Shown here: positions 34,931 through 44,294 of the stretch, piece after piece
Numbering within the stretch: the stretch's first letter is position 1
Layout of the letters: each line of letters begins with the position of its first letter
From: Diplosphaera chodatii
Taxonomy: Eukaryota; Chlorophyta; Trebouxiophyceae; Prasiolales; Stichococcaceae
Direction of reading: 5' to 3'
Assembly (NCBI GenBank): GCA_032358165.1
Contig: JAALGY010000010.1
Span: forward strand, 434,001-498,000
DNA length: 64,000 nucleotides
Position numbers and translations under genes: made by a program
Notes under the pieces: generated by a model
Databases searched by the model: none
Told to the model about the DNA's origin: nothing
The model's input: only the letters and a program-made list of their open reading frames with translations

Positions 34931-36100
34931 TCATGGGATGATTGCTACGCGCGAGAATGATCTTGCAGTCCTGAAGACCACACGCCCTGTGGCACCCTTC
35001 TTGGGCTCCCTGTTGGACACCTTCAGTACACTCTTCAACTTGTCGGTACCGATAAATGCGCCCAATTTGCCTAGTGTCGCATAGACTTCAGTCCCCTTGC
35101 AGTCGATGCCGCCATAAGTGTCAGTGTCTTTCAGGCCAAAGCCGCCACCGTGTGGCGCCTGACCTTTGGCAAATGAGTAGACCTTTGTGATGTCCTTTGA
35201 GTTGGTGGCTAACCCACAGCCTGTGACTGGTCCAGTAGGTACGAACTGCCCAAGGCCAGTTTTGTCAGTCTTGAACTTCCACGTGGGTACCAGCCGCATG
35301 GTCCCCTTTGGGCTGCGCCGCACCTCATACACGCCGACTGTATTCAGTTCACCCTCCTTGGCATGACGGTTGAAGGCATATGCTGCATACAGTTTGCCAG
35401 TTGCAGCTGTTGCCAACGACATGCCAGCGGGACCGCACTTGGGTTTCTCAGGAAAGGCCGCACGCCTACCAGCTACAATCGGCCCCAGACTCTTGAACTT
35501 CACGTGAGTGATTGACCAGTGTTTGACGTAGGAGGTGCCATCCCACGAGCCGACGGCCGAGCAAGGGTCTGACATTGTGGGCTTGTCCGCCACGCACATG
35601 ATGCTGAGGTACACATCTAGGGCTGCACCAGCCCGTCCAGGTAGCATCCTGCTTTTCAAAGCGAGTGGACTGCTGCCGGCGTATTCGCAGTTCTTCCCAC
35701 GGTTCCATGTGTTGTGGTGTATGTACCGCAGGATCCTGGTGCCAAGGACCTTGGGTGATGCTCCGGTCAGTTGAAGCAGTACAATTCTGATGGGGTCCTT
35801 GGGTGGACCAAAGGCCCTCGTCCCGTAGTCCGTCAGCAGAAGCAGGCCGATGGCAGCATACCTGCCGTCCTGGGAGACCGCGTGTCCCCACACCACGTTG
35901 TAGTTTCCCAGCCTCACCGTCGCCTTGACGTTGCCCTTCGGACCATAGAACTCAGTGATGCAGTAGCCCCTCGACGGATTTGCTTCAGACGACAGCATCA
36001 GGTCGCCGCGTGTGACCGCCGCTGCAGCTGCGCCTGCAAGGCTCGTCAGCACCAGGCAGCAGCACACAGCAGCCACAATCACATCAGCTCGACGCTGCAT
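34931..36100 (-). CDS. SF3: secreted SF-family protein, 389 aa, intronless
   Basis: One uninterrupted reading frame from ATG 36098-36100 to TGA 34931-34933. The frame stays open upstream to 36205, but this Met is chosen because MQRR(A/F)DV starts the signal peptide in SF3 and SF5 alike. Signal peptide: hydrophobic AAVCCCLVLTSLAG, then AAAAAVTRG. The mature part carries every family landmark (YGPKGNVKATVRL, HAVSQDGRYAAIG, KSLGPIVAGRRAAFPEKP, LVPTWKFK, PTGPVTGCGL, YSFAKGQAPHGGG). It is closest to SF5, and where SF5 has ten introns SF3 runs straight through with no extra or missing residues at the joints. The 5' flank is also like SF5's. Probable mechanism: recombination with a spliced cDNA. Function unknown; presumably extracellular or in the secretory pathway. 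Confidence 0.88.
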   Translation of the reverse strand: MQRRADVIVAAVCCCLVLTSLAGAAAAAVTRGDLMLSSEANPSRGYCITEFYGPKGNVKATVRLGNYNVVWGHAVSQDGRYAAIGLLLLTDYGTRAFGPPKDPIRIVLLQLTGASPKVLGTRILRYIHHNTWNRGKNCEYAGSSPLALKSRMLPGRAGAALDVYLSIMCVADKPTMSDPCSAVGSWDGTSYVKHWSITHVKFKSLGPIVAGRRAAFPEKPKCGPAGMSLATAATGKLYAAYAFNRHAKEGELNTVGVYEVRRSPKGTMRLVPTWKFKTDKTGLGQFVPTGPVTGCGLATNSKDITKVYSFAKGQAPHGGGFGLKDTDTYGGIDCKGTEVYATLGKLGAFIGTDKLKSVLKVSNREPKKGATGRVVFRTARSFSRVAIIP

Positions 36101-36300
36101 GGCGATCCGAAACCGTTGGAGGCTTGGGCGCGACTGGACGCACGGCGCGCGATAAACAGTGTGACAGGATTGGCAGTAGACCGCAGGACTCGCGAGTTCC
36201 GGCAAGCGGTACGCCGTTCAGATAGAAAGAATGAACGGCGGCGAAAACAGCACCGTGAGCGGTGCGCAGCTGGGCAAAACTCCCACGTAGTGCTGGATGC

Positions 36301-36365
36301 CAGGGTACACGACACCTTGATCTGGCGATCCTAGATCTGTACTGCTACGTGCCAGCGAGGACACA
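36301..36365 (-). promoter_or_regulatory. SF upstream conserved element (SF3 copy)
   Basis: Full-length example: GGTACACGACACCTTGAT, then TGGCGATCCTAGATCTGTAC and TACGTGCCAGCGAGGACA, read on the plus strand, 201-265 bp upstream of the SF3 ATG. The SF5 copy is nearly identical at the same distance. Confidence 0.65.
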
Positions 36366-36429
36366 TTTCGGTGGGTACCTGGCGGGCACACCTATGTTCC
36401 TTAGGTACACCCACTAGCAATACATCACC

Positions 36430-36800
36430 CCCCGCACCCCTGCCGGCACCCTGCTGAGTGATGGACAATGTTTTCGTCACAACGTCTCAGCAGGGGTGCC
36501 TGCAGGGCTGCTGAATATCGGGCACGCCAGCAGGGGGTGCCGGCACCCTCTCTCGGCAGGGGGATGCTGGGAGGGGTGTGCCTTGCTTTGATTTGCAGTG
36601 GGGTGCCAGCTGGGGTGCCGGCAGGGGTGCCGGCAAGGCTGCCGGCAGCCCCTGCTACAATTTTCTTCTGTTTTCCAGCAGGGTGAGAAATCCTCAGCAG
36701 GGGGTTCCAGCAGGGGTGCGCAAGGTGCTGTTCGGCGGCCGCCGAATTTTCGGTTCATGGGTGCAGGCAGGGTGCTGGCAGTGTGCCAGGGAGTGCCCGG
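36430..36800. repeat. Left subterminal palindrome array of the CACTA element
   Basis: About ten spaced copies of GC-rich palindromic units built on GGTGCCGGCA and CAGCAGGGGTGC. In CACTA elements such subterminal repeats bind the element's own accessory protein; that role is family knowledge, not shown here. Confidence 0.7.
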
Positions 36801-38989
36801 CTGAGGCCACAACCCCTCAGGCTCTTGTCAAGCTTCTCACAGCTTCGTGACACGCTTTTGCAAGCACAGTGACAGGCGACCATGCTCCCAACATGCATAC
36901 CGCTAAGTGTAAATCCAGTTGCAATGATAATGTGTGCGCTGCGCAAGCAAGCTTTTGATGCGCACGCACCGCGCAACACCAAGATCATGCAGATCTGCGG
37001 GATGGTTCTGCCTGGCTGCGCTGTCTCGACTGTTTAGCAAGCCGTGTCTGCAAACTGAACGACTGCTGGCATGAAGCACCTGCTCCACAAGTAGGATGCC
37101 TTGAGCCGCATGCCGCTGCTGCCGCTAAGGCTGGCATCCACCTGAAACCACAGCCTGCTTCACTTGCCGCTCGCCCATCGTAGCAGAGGATGTACCGGGC
37201 AGCTGCTGTCAGCACCTGCAGTTCCATTGTCAGCAACTCAGCATCTCATCCACGTTCGTTGTGAATCCGTTGGCACCATCACTGCAAGATGGTCACCATG
37301 CAGCATGCATTAATGACTATCAATTGCCAATGCCAATGCCAACAGGGTGAGGGAAGTTTGCAAGGCAGAAAATAGGCAACACACCTTGCACTCCATGGCC
37401 ACAACTGCAGGAGTCAGTCGCTATGTGGGATCATCCGCCATAGACCTGCATCCACACCAAGGGGCAGAGGTGTTGATGCGCACGCTACGCTGCAGACAAT
37501 CTGGAAGGATAGTCTTGGCTTGAACAGGCTGAGGATGTGGCCCTGGTTGACAGATCACAAAGCCGGTGCAGCCTTGCAAGGAAGGTTGTCAATTGCACGT
37601 GAAGCGCTGGCATGTGCGGTGGGCTGGCATGCTGCTCACCTTGGCGACGTTGTCCTAGTCCCGCCACAGCTTGCTAGCAAGTGGTGCTGCTGCGCTGACA
37701 GTGCACCCAGCTGTTGGCATCTGCTGCGCCGAATGTTACGACCTGCAGCATGGCACGCTGTACAATACGGGAGGGTTGAGCAGCTTATCAACAGTGGACG
37801 GTTCTCAGCAGAGTCAAGGAACAGAGCGGTTCATCACACCCTAGTCAGGCCCAAGCTTGCGCCATTGATTAGCCAGATGATGGTAGAAACAATTGCAGGC
37901 GCTCGAAGCCATGCGACCGCTCACTGTACTGCGGCAGCTCCTGCACATCAGTGCGAACCTTGCGGGCTAGGTCAGCAGCCAACGCTGCAGGCAACACAAT
38001 GGCGGGCCTGCCCAGTGCTTGCGGGATGGGCTAGCAGTGCAAAGCAGCATCCTCGCAATTGCTGCAGCACACCATCGCAGGAGCTTATGATACCCTGCGA
38101 GGATAACAGTAGTGTCTGTCAGCATGGCCACGGCCCTGCCTGAGATGCACAAGTAACAAGACTGCCTGTCTGTGCCAATGTGCATTCACATCTGGATGGC
38201 AACACCGATGATAGTTGCAGATGAAGATGCGGAGACGAACATCAGACACACCATAGCATGAGAGAATCTGTTTCTGATGTCGGGCTGCAGCAGAACAACT
38301 GCCTGGCCTTGCATGGGGCGGATGTCTGAGTTGACAAGCACTCAATGGTCACCTTGCTCTGGAGCACCGCCTCAGTCCAGCCCTCGGGCCCTGCGCAATG
38401 ATGTCTGCTGGCATGCACACGGTCTGCGGGTGGCACAGATGCCTCGCTCCCCCGCGGGTGCGTCGTGCTGATCTGCTGATCTGCTGACATCCATTTGCCG
38501 CAATTGGCCACCAGTCCATGGCTGCTGTGCGGAAGCACCATAGATGCCCAATCACTGCTTTGATGGCTGCAGGGTGCGTGCGCTGCAACGTGTGTTGTGC
38601 ACATTTAGAGCACAAATGATGACCTCGGCAGCTTGGTGTGGAGGTTTGGAGCTTTGCCATGCCAATCAATCGATCGATAAGCCTGATAGGAAACCGCTTG
38701 GCAAACCCCTTTTGCCATCTGGTTGGACATGCTGGCTGTGGAATAAGTATGATTCAATTGGGCCGACCCCGCAGCGGGTCAGCCTTCCCAAGAGTTCCCT
38801 GAGCATTGTCAGCGTAGGGACGTGTCCATTGTGTACGTTGAAGGCTGAGACATGCATGGTCTGGGTATGGTGGCGTGTGGTCACAAACAGTGCACCCCGC
38901 TATGCTAGCTAGCGCTACAGCACGGCTGCCCATGTTCCCCGGTAGACAGGAAACGGCTGCTGGGACTTAGCGTAGCAATAGGCGCCGTT

Positions 38990-39265
38990 CGGCACGACTC
39001 GCGCCCGCTGGACCTGCTGGCACCCCTGCTGGCAATATCAAAGTGGCTAGCGTCAGTTGTGTGGAATTTCTCAGCAGGGTGCTGGCACCCTGCCAGCATA
39101 GCAAGAAGCGCTGGTCGGCATGACCCGCGCCTTCGAACCCTGCCGGCACCCCTGCCGGCAGGGTGCTTGGGCCGAGCATCGACCAATGAAGGTGTCTCAG
39201 CAGGGTGCCGGCACCCTTGTGAAGAACTTTGCTGCCTCAGCACCCCTGCTGGGAGGGTGCCGGCA
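38990..39265. repeat. Right subterminal palindrome array of the CACTA element
   Basis: Copies of CAGCAGGGTGCCGGCACC and CCTGCCGGCACCCCTGCC, the same units as the left array, in both orientations. Confidence 0.7.
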
Positions 39266-39611
39266 CATCATGTGTATTGCTAGTGACCCTGATCTCACCT
39301 ATACAAAGCGTTTTCAACCTCTTATGACGTCGGTGCGTGAGCGCACCCCTTGTGTGCACTTGTGCATGGCTGGTCAGCAGCATAACCAGCTGGTCAGCAG
39401 CACAACCTGCAGGACGTCCCATACACAAAGGTATCTTGTATGACCCTCCGCGGAGGACGGCGGGTGTCAGCGCTGGCATGCTACTGTTGCCCCAGTGTGT
39501 GAAGGCAGACCAAGCGAAGCAGGTCAAATGCTGGTTACAAGGATACGTACATGACTCTGCATCATGTGCGGAAGGTGCACAGCGTACGCAGACAGCCAGC
39601 AGGCTTGAAGT

Positions 39612-40720
39612 TCAGTACCCAAAGAACTGCGTGCGGCGGCGCTGCCAGACCAGCCGTGCGCCATCGCCATTGCACAGCTGCGCAGATGCGCCGCGGCTGT
39701 TGTTGCCCTGAGCTGCGCCAACACCCCCGGCTTCACACTCTTCTGGGCTGCCGTCGCCGTCGAGCTTGGCCAGCCGACCCAGCGGAGCGGGTGTGGACGG
39801 CAGCAGCTTGCGCTTCCGGCCCTTGCAGCGGATTAACGCAGCCATGACTGTGGACGCGTCATCAATGGACATGTATGTCAGGCTCCATGCATACGAACGC
39901 TGATGTTGTCGAGGCGAGAGGGCTGACGCAGTCAACTCGCACCTGGCGGCGGCCTTGGGGGGTGGGGAGGAGGCACCATGCGGCGGCCTGTTCTCCCGCT
40001 CGTCAGCAGCGCGCTCTGGTGGCACTGCCTGCGGCTGCGCAGCTGACTTCGCTGGAGCTGCACTCGCATAACCCCGCGCAGATGCTGTCACTACCTCTGT
40101 CTGCTCCGTAGGCGAAGTGCTGCGGCCCTTTGCAGGCCCGTGTGCAGAGAGCGTGCTGCGCTTCCGCAGCGGTTGTGGCTGCAGCTCAATATCAGGCTGC
40201 GAGGCAACTGTATCTTGGCTGGGTGTAGCGGTGGCAGGCTCCAGCGCGAGCTGCGCTGGCGGCTGAAATGGCAGCACAGATGCCTCCTCAGGCACTGTTG
40301 CCAGATGTGGCGCAGCCTCTGCAAGCTGTGACAGCTCATCTGACTGCACTGCTGCCCGTGTGAGGCGCCTCTGGCGCTTCTGTGCGGGTGCGTGGCAGGG
40401 CTGCTGGCGAGTGTTGCTGCTGCTGCTGTTGTTGTTCGGGCAGGGCTGATGCTGCCACTAGCTCCTGCTGCTGCACCACAGGTAGCTGCTGCTGAAGTGG
40501 CAGGTCAGGCGCAGACCCAGCTGGAGGCAAAGGCTGCCGCTGCCGCTGCAGCTGCGACTGCGGCAACCGTACCGCTGCTTCAGCTGACTGGTTGCATGCA
40601 ACGACATCTGGGGTGGCAATAACAACTGGCTGTGCCGGCAGCCTGGCCTTGGCCTTGCCCTTGCCCTTGGCGCATCTGCCTTTCCGCCGAGGGTGGATTG
40701 TGACCAAACATGGCTGCAAA
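39612..40720 (-). pseudogene. KT-a: duplicate of the last two kinesin (K) exons
   Basis: The counterpart of K exon 18 (about 39943-40690) and exon 19 (39612-~39832) ends in the same RRRTQFFGY as K. Upstream exons are not recognisable. Exon 18 needs a frame change near 40385-40440: the frame coding the Gln-run ends in a stop at 40336, while KRQRRLTRAAVQ continues in another frame. The acceptor of exon 19 has changed from gcag to gcaag, which would shift the frame if used. However, the small intron between them is open and in frame, so 39612-40349 can be read straight through. Probably a decaying fragment without a promoter of its own. Confidence 0.75.
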
Positions 40721-42135
40721 GGTGTGTCGCACACTGCACATGCTGGTGCCCCACTTGCATGCAGGTGGTCGAGCTCACTCAGCGAGCAAACATATGCTTC
40801 ACGGAAGCCAAGCTGAGCACGGTCATGCACTGCAGGCGCATGTGGCTAGATGCACACACAGCAGGAGCATGCTCGTGGCACATGTTCGGCACCATGATAT
40901 GGTGCGTGATTCATGCTGAAGCCCCGCATCTGGCTGCACGAAGTGTGGTGGAGTACTTGAGGTGTCCATCACTGCCGACGGCGGGAGTGCAGCTTCTCCA
41001 CACCGCTGCTTCTCCAGCCCTGATGATTCAATGGCTTTGCAGGCTGTGCCCGGCAGGAATCGTGGCGCCACACCCAACGAAGCTGTTATTGGCTGGCCCA
41101 GTCCGAGGATGTGACGCTCATTGGGAGGTGATCATGTCTGTCATGAACACGGGCTTCTGCCCTGAGCACTAGGCAAATTGGTGTCATCATACACCGCAGA
41201 TGGAAGCCCAGGGCGTCTCAGTATTGGTGCTCTGCACGCAGGCACCATGACGCTGCTGGCGCACCGCTGAGCAACGGGCCTCGGCTCGCTGACCAGCTGC
41301 TCCAAACCTGAGGTAGGTGCAGGACATTCCGCTCGTCACCTGAAGCAACCTGAAGCAACGAGGGACTGGTGTCGGACAGCGACAGCCCATCTAGCTGACA
41401 AGCTGATCAGCCATGCTGTGCTCTACACCGCAGGCCAGTGCAGCACGCGAGACAACTCGTCCTCGGCAGGGTGCGCCACTCGCTGCTGGCGGCGGACGGG
41501 CGCGCTGCCACACAGGCGCAGTTGATGGCACCAGCCGCCCGGACAGGCAGGCGCCCCGAGGGCCCAGATGCGAGCATCTCCGCCGCAGCAGCACAGCAAT
41601 GGCCTGCTGTGTCTGAGTGCGCCTCTGAAGAAACAGCACAGCCGCTGGAGCCGACGTGGTGCTTGCTCCTATGCAGGTGTCGGGCGCCACTCGTTGTTGT
41701 CAGCATGGCCTCGAGCCGCACAGCATAGTGGTGTCTGCAAGCGAGGCCGTACTTGGCCAAGTGATTCGGGGCAGGACATGACCCTGAGGACAGGCTTCCG
41801 AGAGCGAATCCACCACAGCTGTAATGACTGAAAGCGGTAGGATCAGTGCGGACAAGACACTCTTGTTCACTTCCTGCTGCTTTTTTGACAATAGGCAGCA
41901 TCTCAAATCTGGAGAACATGTGTGTATTGGGGCGCTGCAAAACGGCAAACAGAGCAGCTGCTATGAACCCCCCACTGATACCGAGCATCTGTTGCCTGAC
42001 ATCCACCGCTGGCAGCGCAGTACAGTCAGCCGGCACCTAAGTACACCTGTCTCGTTGCAGCTGCTGCTGCTGTCAGCTTGGCTCGTGCTCCATGTAGTGC
42101 TGGTCCCTATTGTCTATGTATGTGTGTCCCACATG
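40721..42135. other. Unassigned spacer between KT-a and SF4
   Basis: About 1.4 kb. A GC-rich stretch at about 41405-41700 is open in several frames on both strands, but I could not match any of them to K, AX or SF. It may be more diverged K sequence. The rest shows nothing recognisable. Confidence 0.3.
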
Positions 42136-43320
42136 TCAGGGAATGATCGAGATGTCCAGGCCTGGTGGCGGTGCTCTGAAGATGATACATCCAGTGGCAC
42201 CCTTCCTTAGCTCCTCGTGAGACACCTTGAGAACCCCGACGGTGGTTGGATCCAGTCCCATGCGCAGGCTTGCAAACACTGCAGAACCCTTGGAGCTGAT
42301 GCTCTCATAGGAAAGGATTTTGTCGGAGTCCGTGCGGAGTCCGCCACCATACGGCGCTCGGCCCTTTGCAAAGGAATAGACCCGATATGATCCACTGGAC
42401 CCATCCTTGTTTGATGAAGGGCCAAGTGCGTAGCCGTAGCCTGTTGTTGGACCAGTTGGCACGAACTCACCCAGCTCGATCGATCGAACCTTGAACCTCC
42501 AGGAGGCCATCAGGCGTATCCCACCCTTGGGGTTGCGCTGCACCTCGTACACGCCGACGGTGTCAGTGCTGATACCCGCCTTGGCATGGTCAGGCGTCCA
42601 TGCAAATGCTGCATACACCTTGCCATTTGCATTCACCGCCACCGACAGCGCATGAGCGGCGTCACATATGACTTTCTCTGGAAACGGAGCACGGCTGCCA
42701 CCCACCAAAGGACCAAGGGTCTTGAACTTTCTGTACGTCAGTGACCAGTGCCTGACAGATGGGCGGCCAGTCACGGAGCCAAACACTGTGCAAGCGGATG
42801 GATTGGCGGACGGACGCAGAATGGTCAGGTAGACATCAAAAACTGCACCTGCGCCTCCAGGAAGGAATCTACTTCTCAGCGCGAGTGGGTTGCCGCCATC
42901 GTAGTAGGCACAGCTGGCACAGCTCTCGCCGATTCGGTTGGTGTATACGCCTGGCAGCGTCTTGGCGCCGAGGACCTTGGGAGAGCCTGCAGTCATCAGT
43001 TGCAGGAACACAATGCTGACTTGGTTCTTGTGTCGGGTTTGCGGCGTCGTCCCATCCTGAAGTTCGTACTCACACCCAATGGCAGCATACCTGCCATCTT
43101 GCGAGACTGCACGCCCCCAAATTCTGTAGTAACCTTTCACCGTCACCGCTGCCTTCAGTTTGCCCTTGGGACTGAAAAACTGGAGACGGAACCCAAGTTC
43201 CGACGACAACATCAGGTCACCATGTGTGACTACTGCCGCGGCAGCTGGGGCTGCAACGCCACTCAGCAACAGCAGGATACAGTACATTGCAGCCGCATGT
43301 ATGCCAGCTTCATGCCTCAT
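42136..43320 (-). CDS. SF4: secreted SF-family protein, 394 aa, intronless
   Basis: A single open frame from ATG 43318-43320 to TGA at 42136. Signal peptide: AAAMYCILLLLSGVAA, then AAAAVVTHG. Family landmarks: THGDLMLSSELGFRLQ, RAVSQDGRYAAIG, LRSRFLPGGAGA, FKTLGPLVGGSRAPFPEKV, NANGKVYAAFAW, VGVYEVQRNPKGG, VPTGPTTGYG, YSFAKGRAPYGGG and LRKGATG. It is closest to SF1 (shared GFRVQ/GFRLQ, RGKLKA/KGKLKA and PGGAGA), which has introns at the positions where SF4 is continuous. So this is a second intron loss, independent of SF3, which is SF5-like. The SF upstream element is retained. The mature protein has several Cys residues, in keeping with secretion. Function unknown. Confidence 0.86.
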   Translation of the reverse strand: MRHEAGIHAAAMYCILLLLSGVAAPAAAAVVTHGDLMLSSELGFRLQFFSPKGKLKAAVTVKGYYRIWGRAVSQDGRYAAIGCEYELQDGTTPQTRHKNQVSIVFLQLMTAGSPKVLGAKTLPGVYTNRIGESCASCAYYDGGNPLALRSRFLPGGAGAVFDVYLTILRPSANPSACTVFGSVTGRPSVRHWSLTYRKFKTLGPLVGGSRAPFPEKVICDAAHALSVAVNANGKVYAAFAWTPDHAKAGISTDTVGVYEVQRNPKGGIRLMASWRFKVRSIELGEFVPTGPTTGYGYALGPSSNKDGSSGSYRVYSFAKGRAPYGGGLRTDSDKILSYESISSKGSAVFASLRMGLDPTTVGVLKVSHEELRKGATGCIIFRAPPPGLDISIIP

Positions 43321-43531
43321 GGTGCTCCGGAAGTGTCGGAGGTTCCAAACCGCGTTCAGACAAACACAGTCGGGCGCTGGCAAATGAAATCAACGCGTGC
43401 AGCGAACGCCAAAGTCGCAGTTGTGTGACAGCGTCTCACAGGCGCACGCGTTCGGTCTGAGCCAAGGCAAGGTGCAAGGGTGAGTGTCTTCGAGGCGCGT
43501 GGTGTGAACACCTTCCTGTTGTCGGATGATC

Positions 43532-43580
43532 AAGGTACACGACAGCGTGTCTTGGCGATCCGAGAGATCTCGCCATCTCT
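43532..43580 (-). promoter_or_regulatory. SF upstream conserved element (SF4 copy)
   Basis: AAGGTACACGACAGCGTGTC, then TTGGCGATCCGAGAGATCTC, 212-260 bp upstream of the SF4 ATG. Confidence 0.6.
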
Positions 43581-43866
43581 AGATCGATGGATCGTGCTGC
43601 CAGCTGGCCAAGCAGATACTGTATACGTATCGTTAAGCGCCATGCGCACGTAGCGGGCCGCCCATTGCAACCGGAATCCGACTTCGCTTCGTTATCAGCA
43701 CGCTGCACATAGCCTGGGAACGTGTAGTGGCAGGAGCCAAATGTACAGCCGTACAGCAGTACCAACAATGATGTCAGCAACAACTGAATAGTGTGACGTA
43801 CAGCACGTACTGGCTGTCGAGAAAGCTATGTAGCAACAATTGGCGTTCGCATGGGCGAGACGCGAG

Positions 43867-44216
43867 TTTGGCCCCCACCGGCATAGTAAAGTGGGAGGCA
43901 AGAAGGGCGTGCACTCTGAAAGGCATCGTCATATCTCCCCGTCATCAGAAAACACTTAACTTCTGCCCCTTAGCTAAGAGGGTATAACCATTCGCAAATC
44001 AAATTACGCTCGCCGCGCACCGCGACTAGCTCGTCACTATGCGACGCGGACAGCAACAATGCAGCAGATGGGCGAGGTAGTTTCAGGCCACGAGCTTGCT
44101 GCACTGACGTCCGGACGGCCCCATCGACGGTTCCGGAAAAACTGGCTTTAGGGTTTACTCTCGCTCCTAAGCGGTGAACGCAAAGAGTTTGGCCCCTAAA
44201 GGGGGGCCAAACTAAC
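43867..44216. mobile_element. Possible MITE, ~350 bp
   Basis: AGTTTGGCCCCC at 43867-43878 faces its complement GGGGGCCAAACT at the right end (44205-44216). An additional internal GTTTGGCCCC beside the right end makes a strong hairpin. There is no coding capacity. A target duplication is not clear, so the mobile nature is tentative. A TTTAGGGTTTA motif lies inside (about 44148-44158). Confidence 0.35.
44189..44215. repeat. Strong hairpin
   Basis: GTTTGGCCCC, a short A-rich loop (TAAA), then GGGGGGCCAAAC: a 10-bp perfect stem. Confidence 0.6.
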
Positions 44217-44294
44217 ACCAGATTTCACCGCAGGGAGGGAGGCGAGGATTCACATCAGCAACCCAGCCCAGCTCCGGCAGCCGGTGCTGCCAAC

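Larger units (their letters stand above)
36412..39285. mobile_element. CACTA-type DNA transposon, non-autonomous, 2.87 kb
   Basis: The ends are exact inverted repeats of 13 bp: CACTAGCAATACA at 36412-36424 and its complement TGTATTGCTAGTG at 39273-39285. They are flanked by a 3-bp direct repeat ACC (36409-36411 and 39286-39288). CACTA termini, a 3-bp target duplication and arrays of subterminal repeats define the En/Spm (CACTA) superfamily. Subterminal arrays here are palindromes of the type GGTGCCGGCACC and CAGCAGGGGTGCCGGCA, at about 36430-36800 and 38990-39265. No transposase was recognised inside; the longest open frame (37520-38143) resembles nothing I know. The insertion lies about 310 bp upstream of the SF3 ATG, outside the conserved element. 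The matching spacer of the SF5 unit, near 50988, lacks the element. Confidence 0.82.

Noticed and set aside
34931..36100. SF3 as an ordinary dispersed retrogene
   Set aside because: Its orientation, array position, 5' flank and upstream element all match intron-bearing SF5; no poly-A tract or target duplication was seen.
36412..39285. A protein-coding gene inside the CACTA element (for example frame 37520-38143)
   Set aside because: No transposase motif, no splice-supported model and no similarity to a family I know.
41405..41730. Possible gene on either strand in the KT-a/SF4 spacer
   Set aside because: Open in several frames because of GC-rich composition; no landmark of AX, SF, K or any other family.
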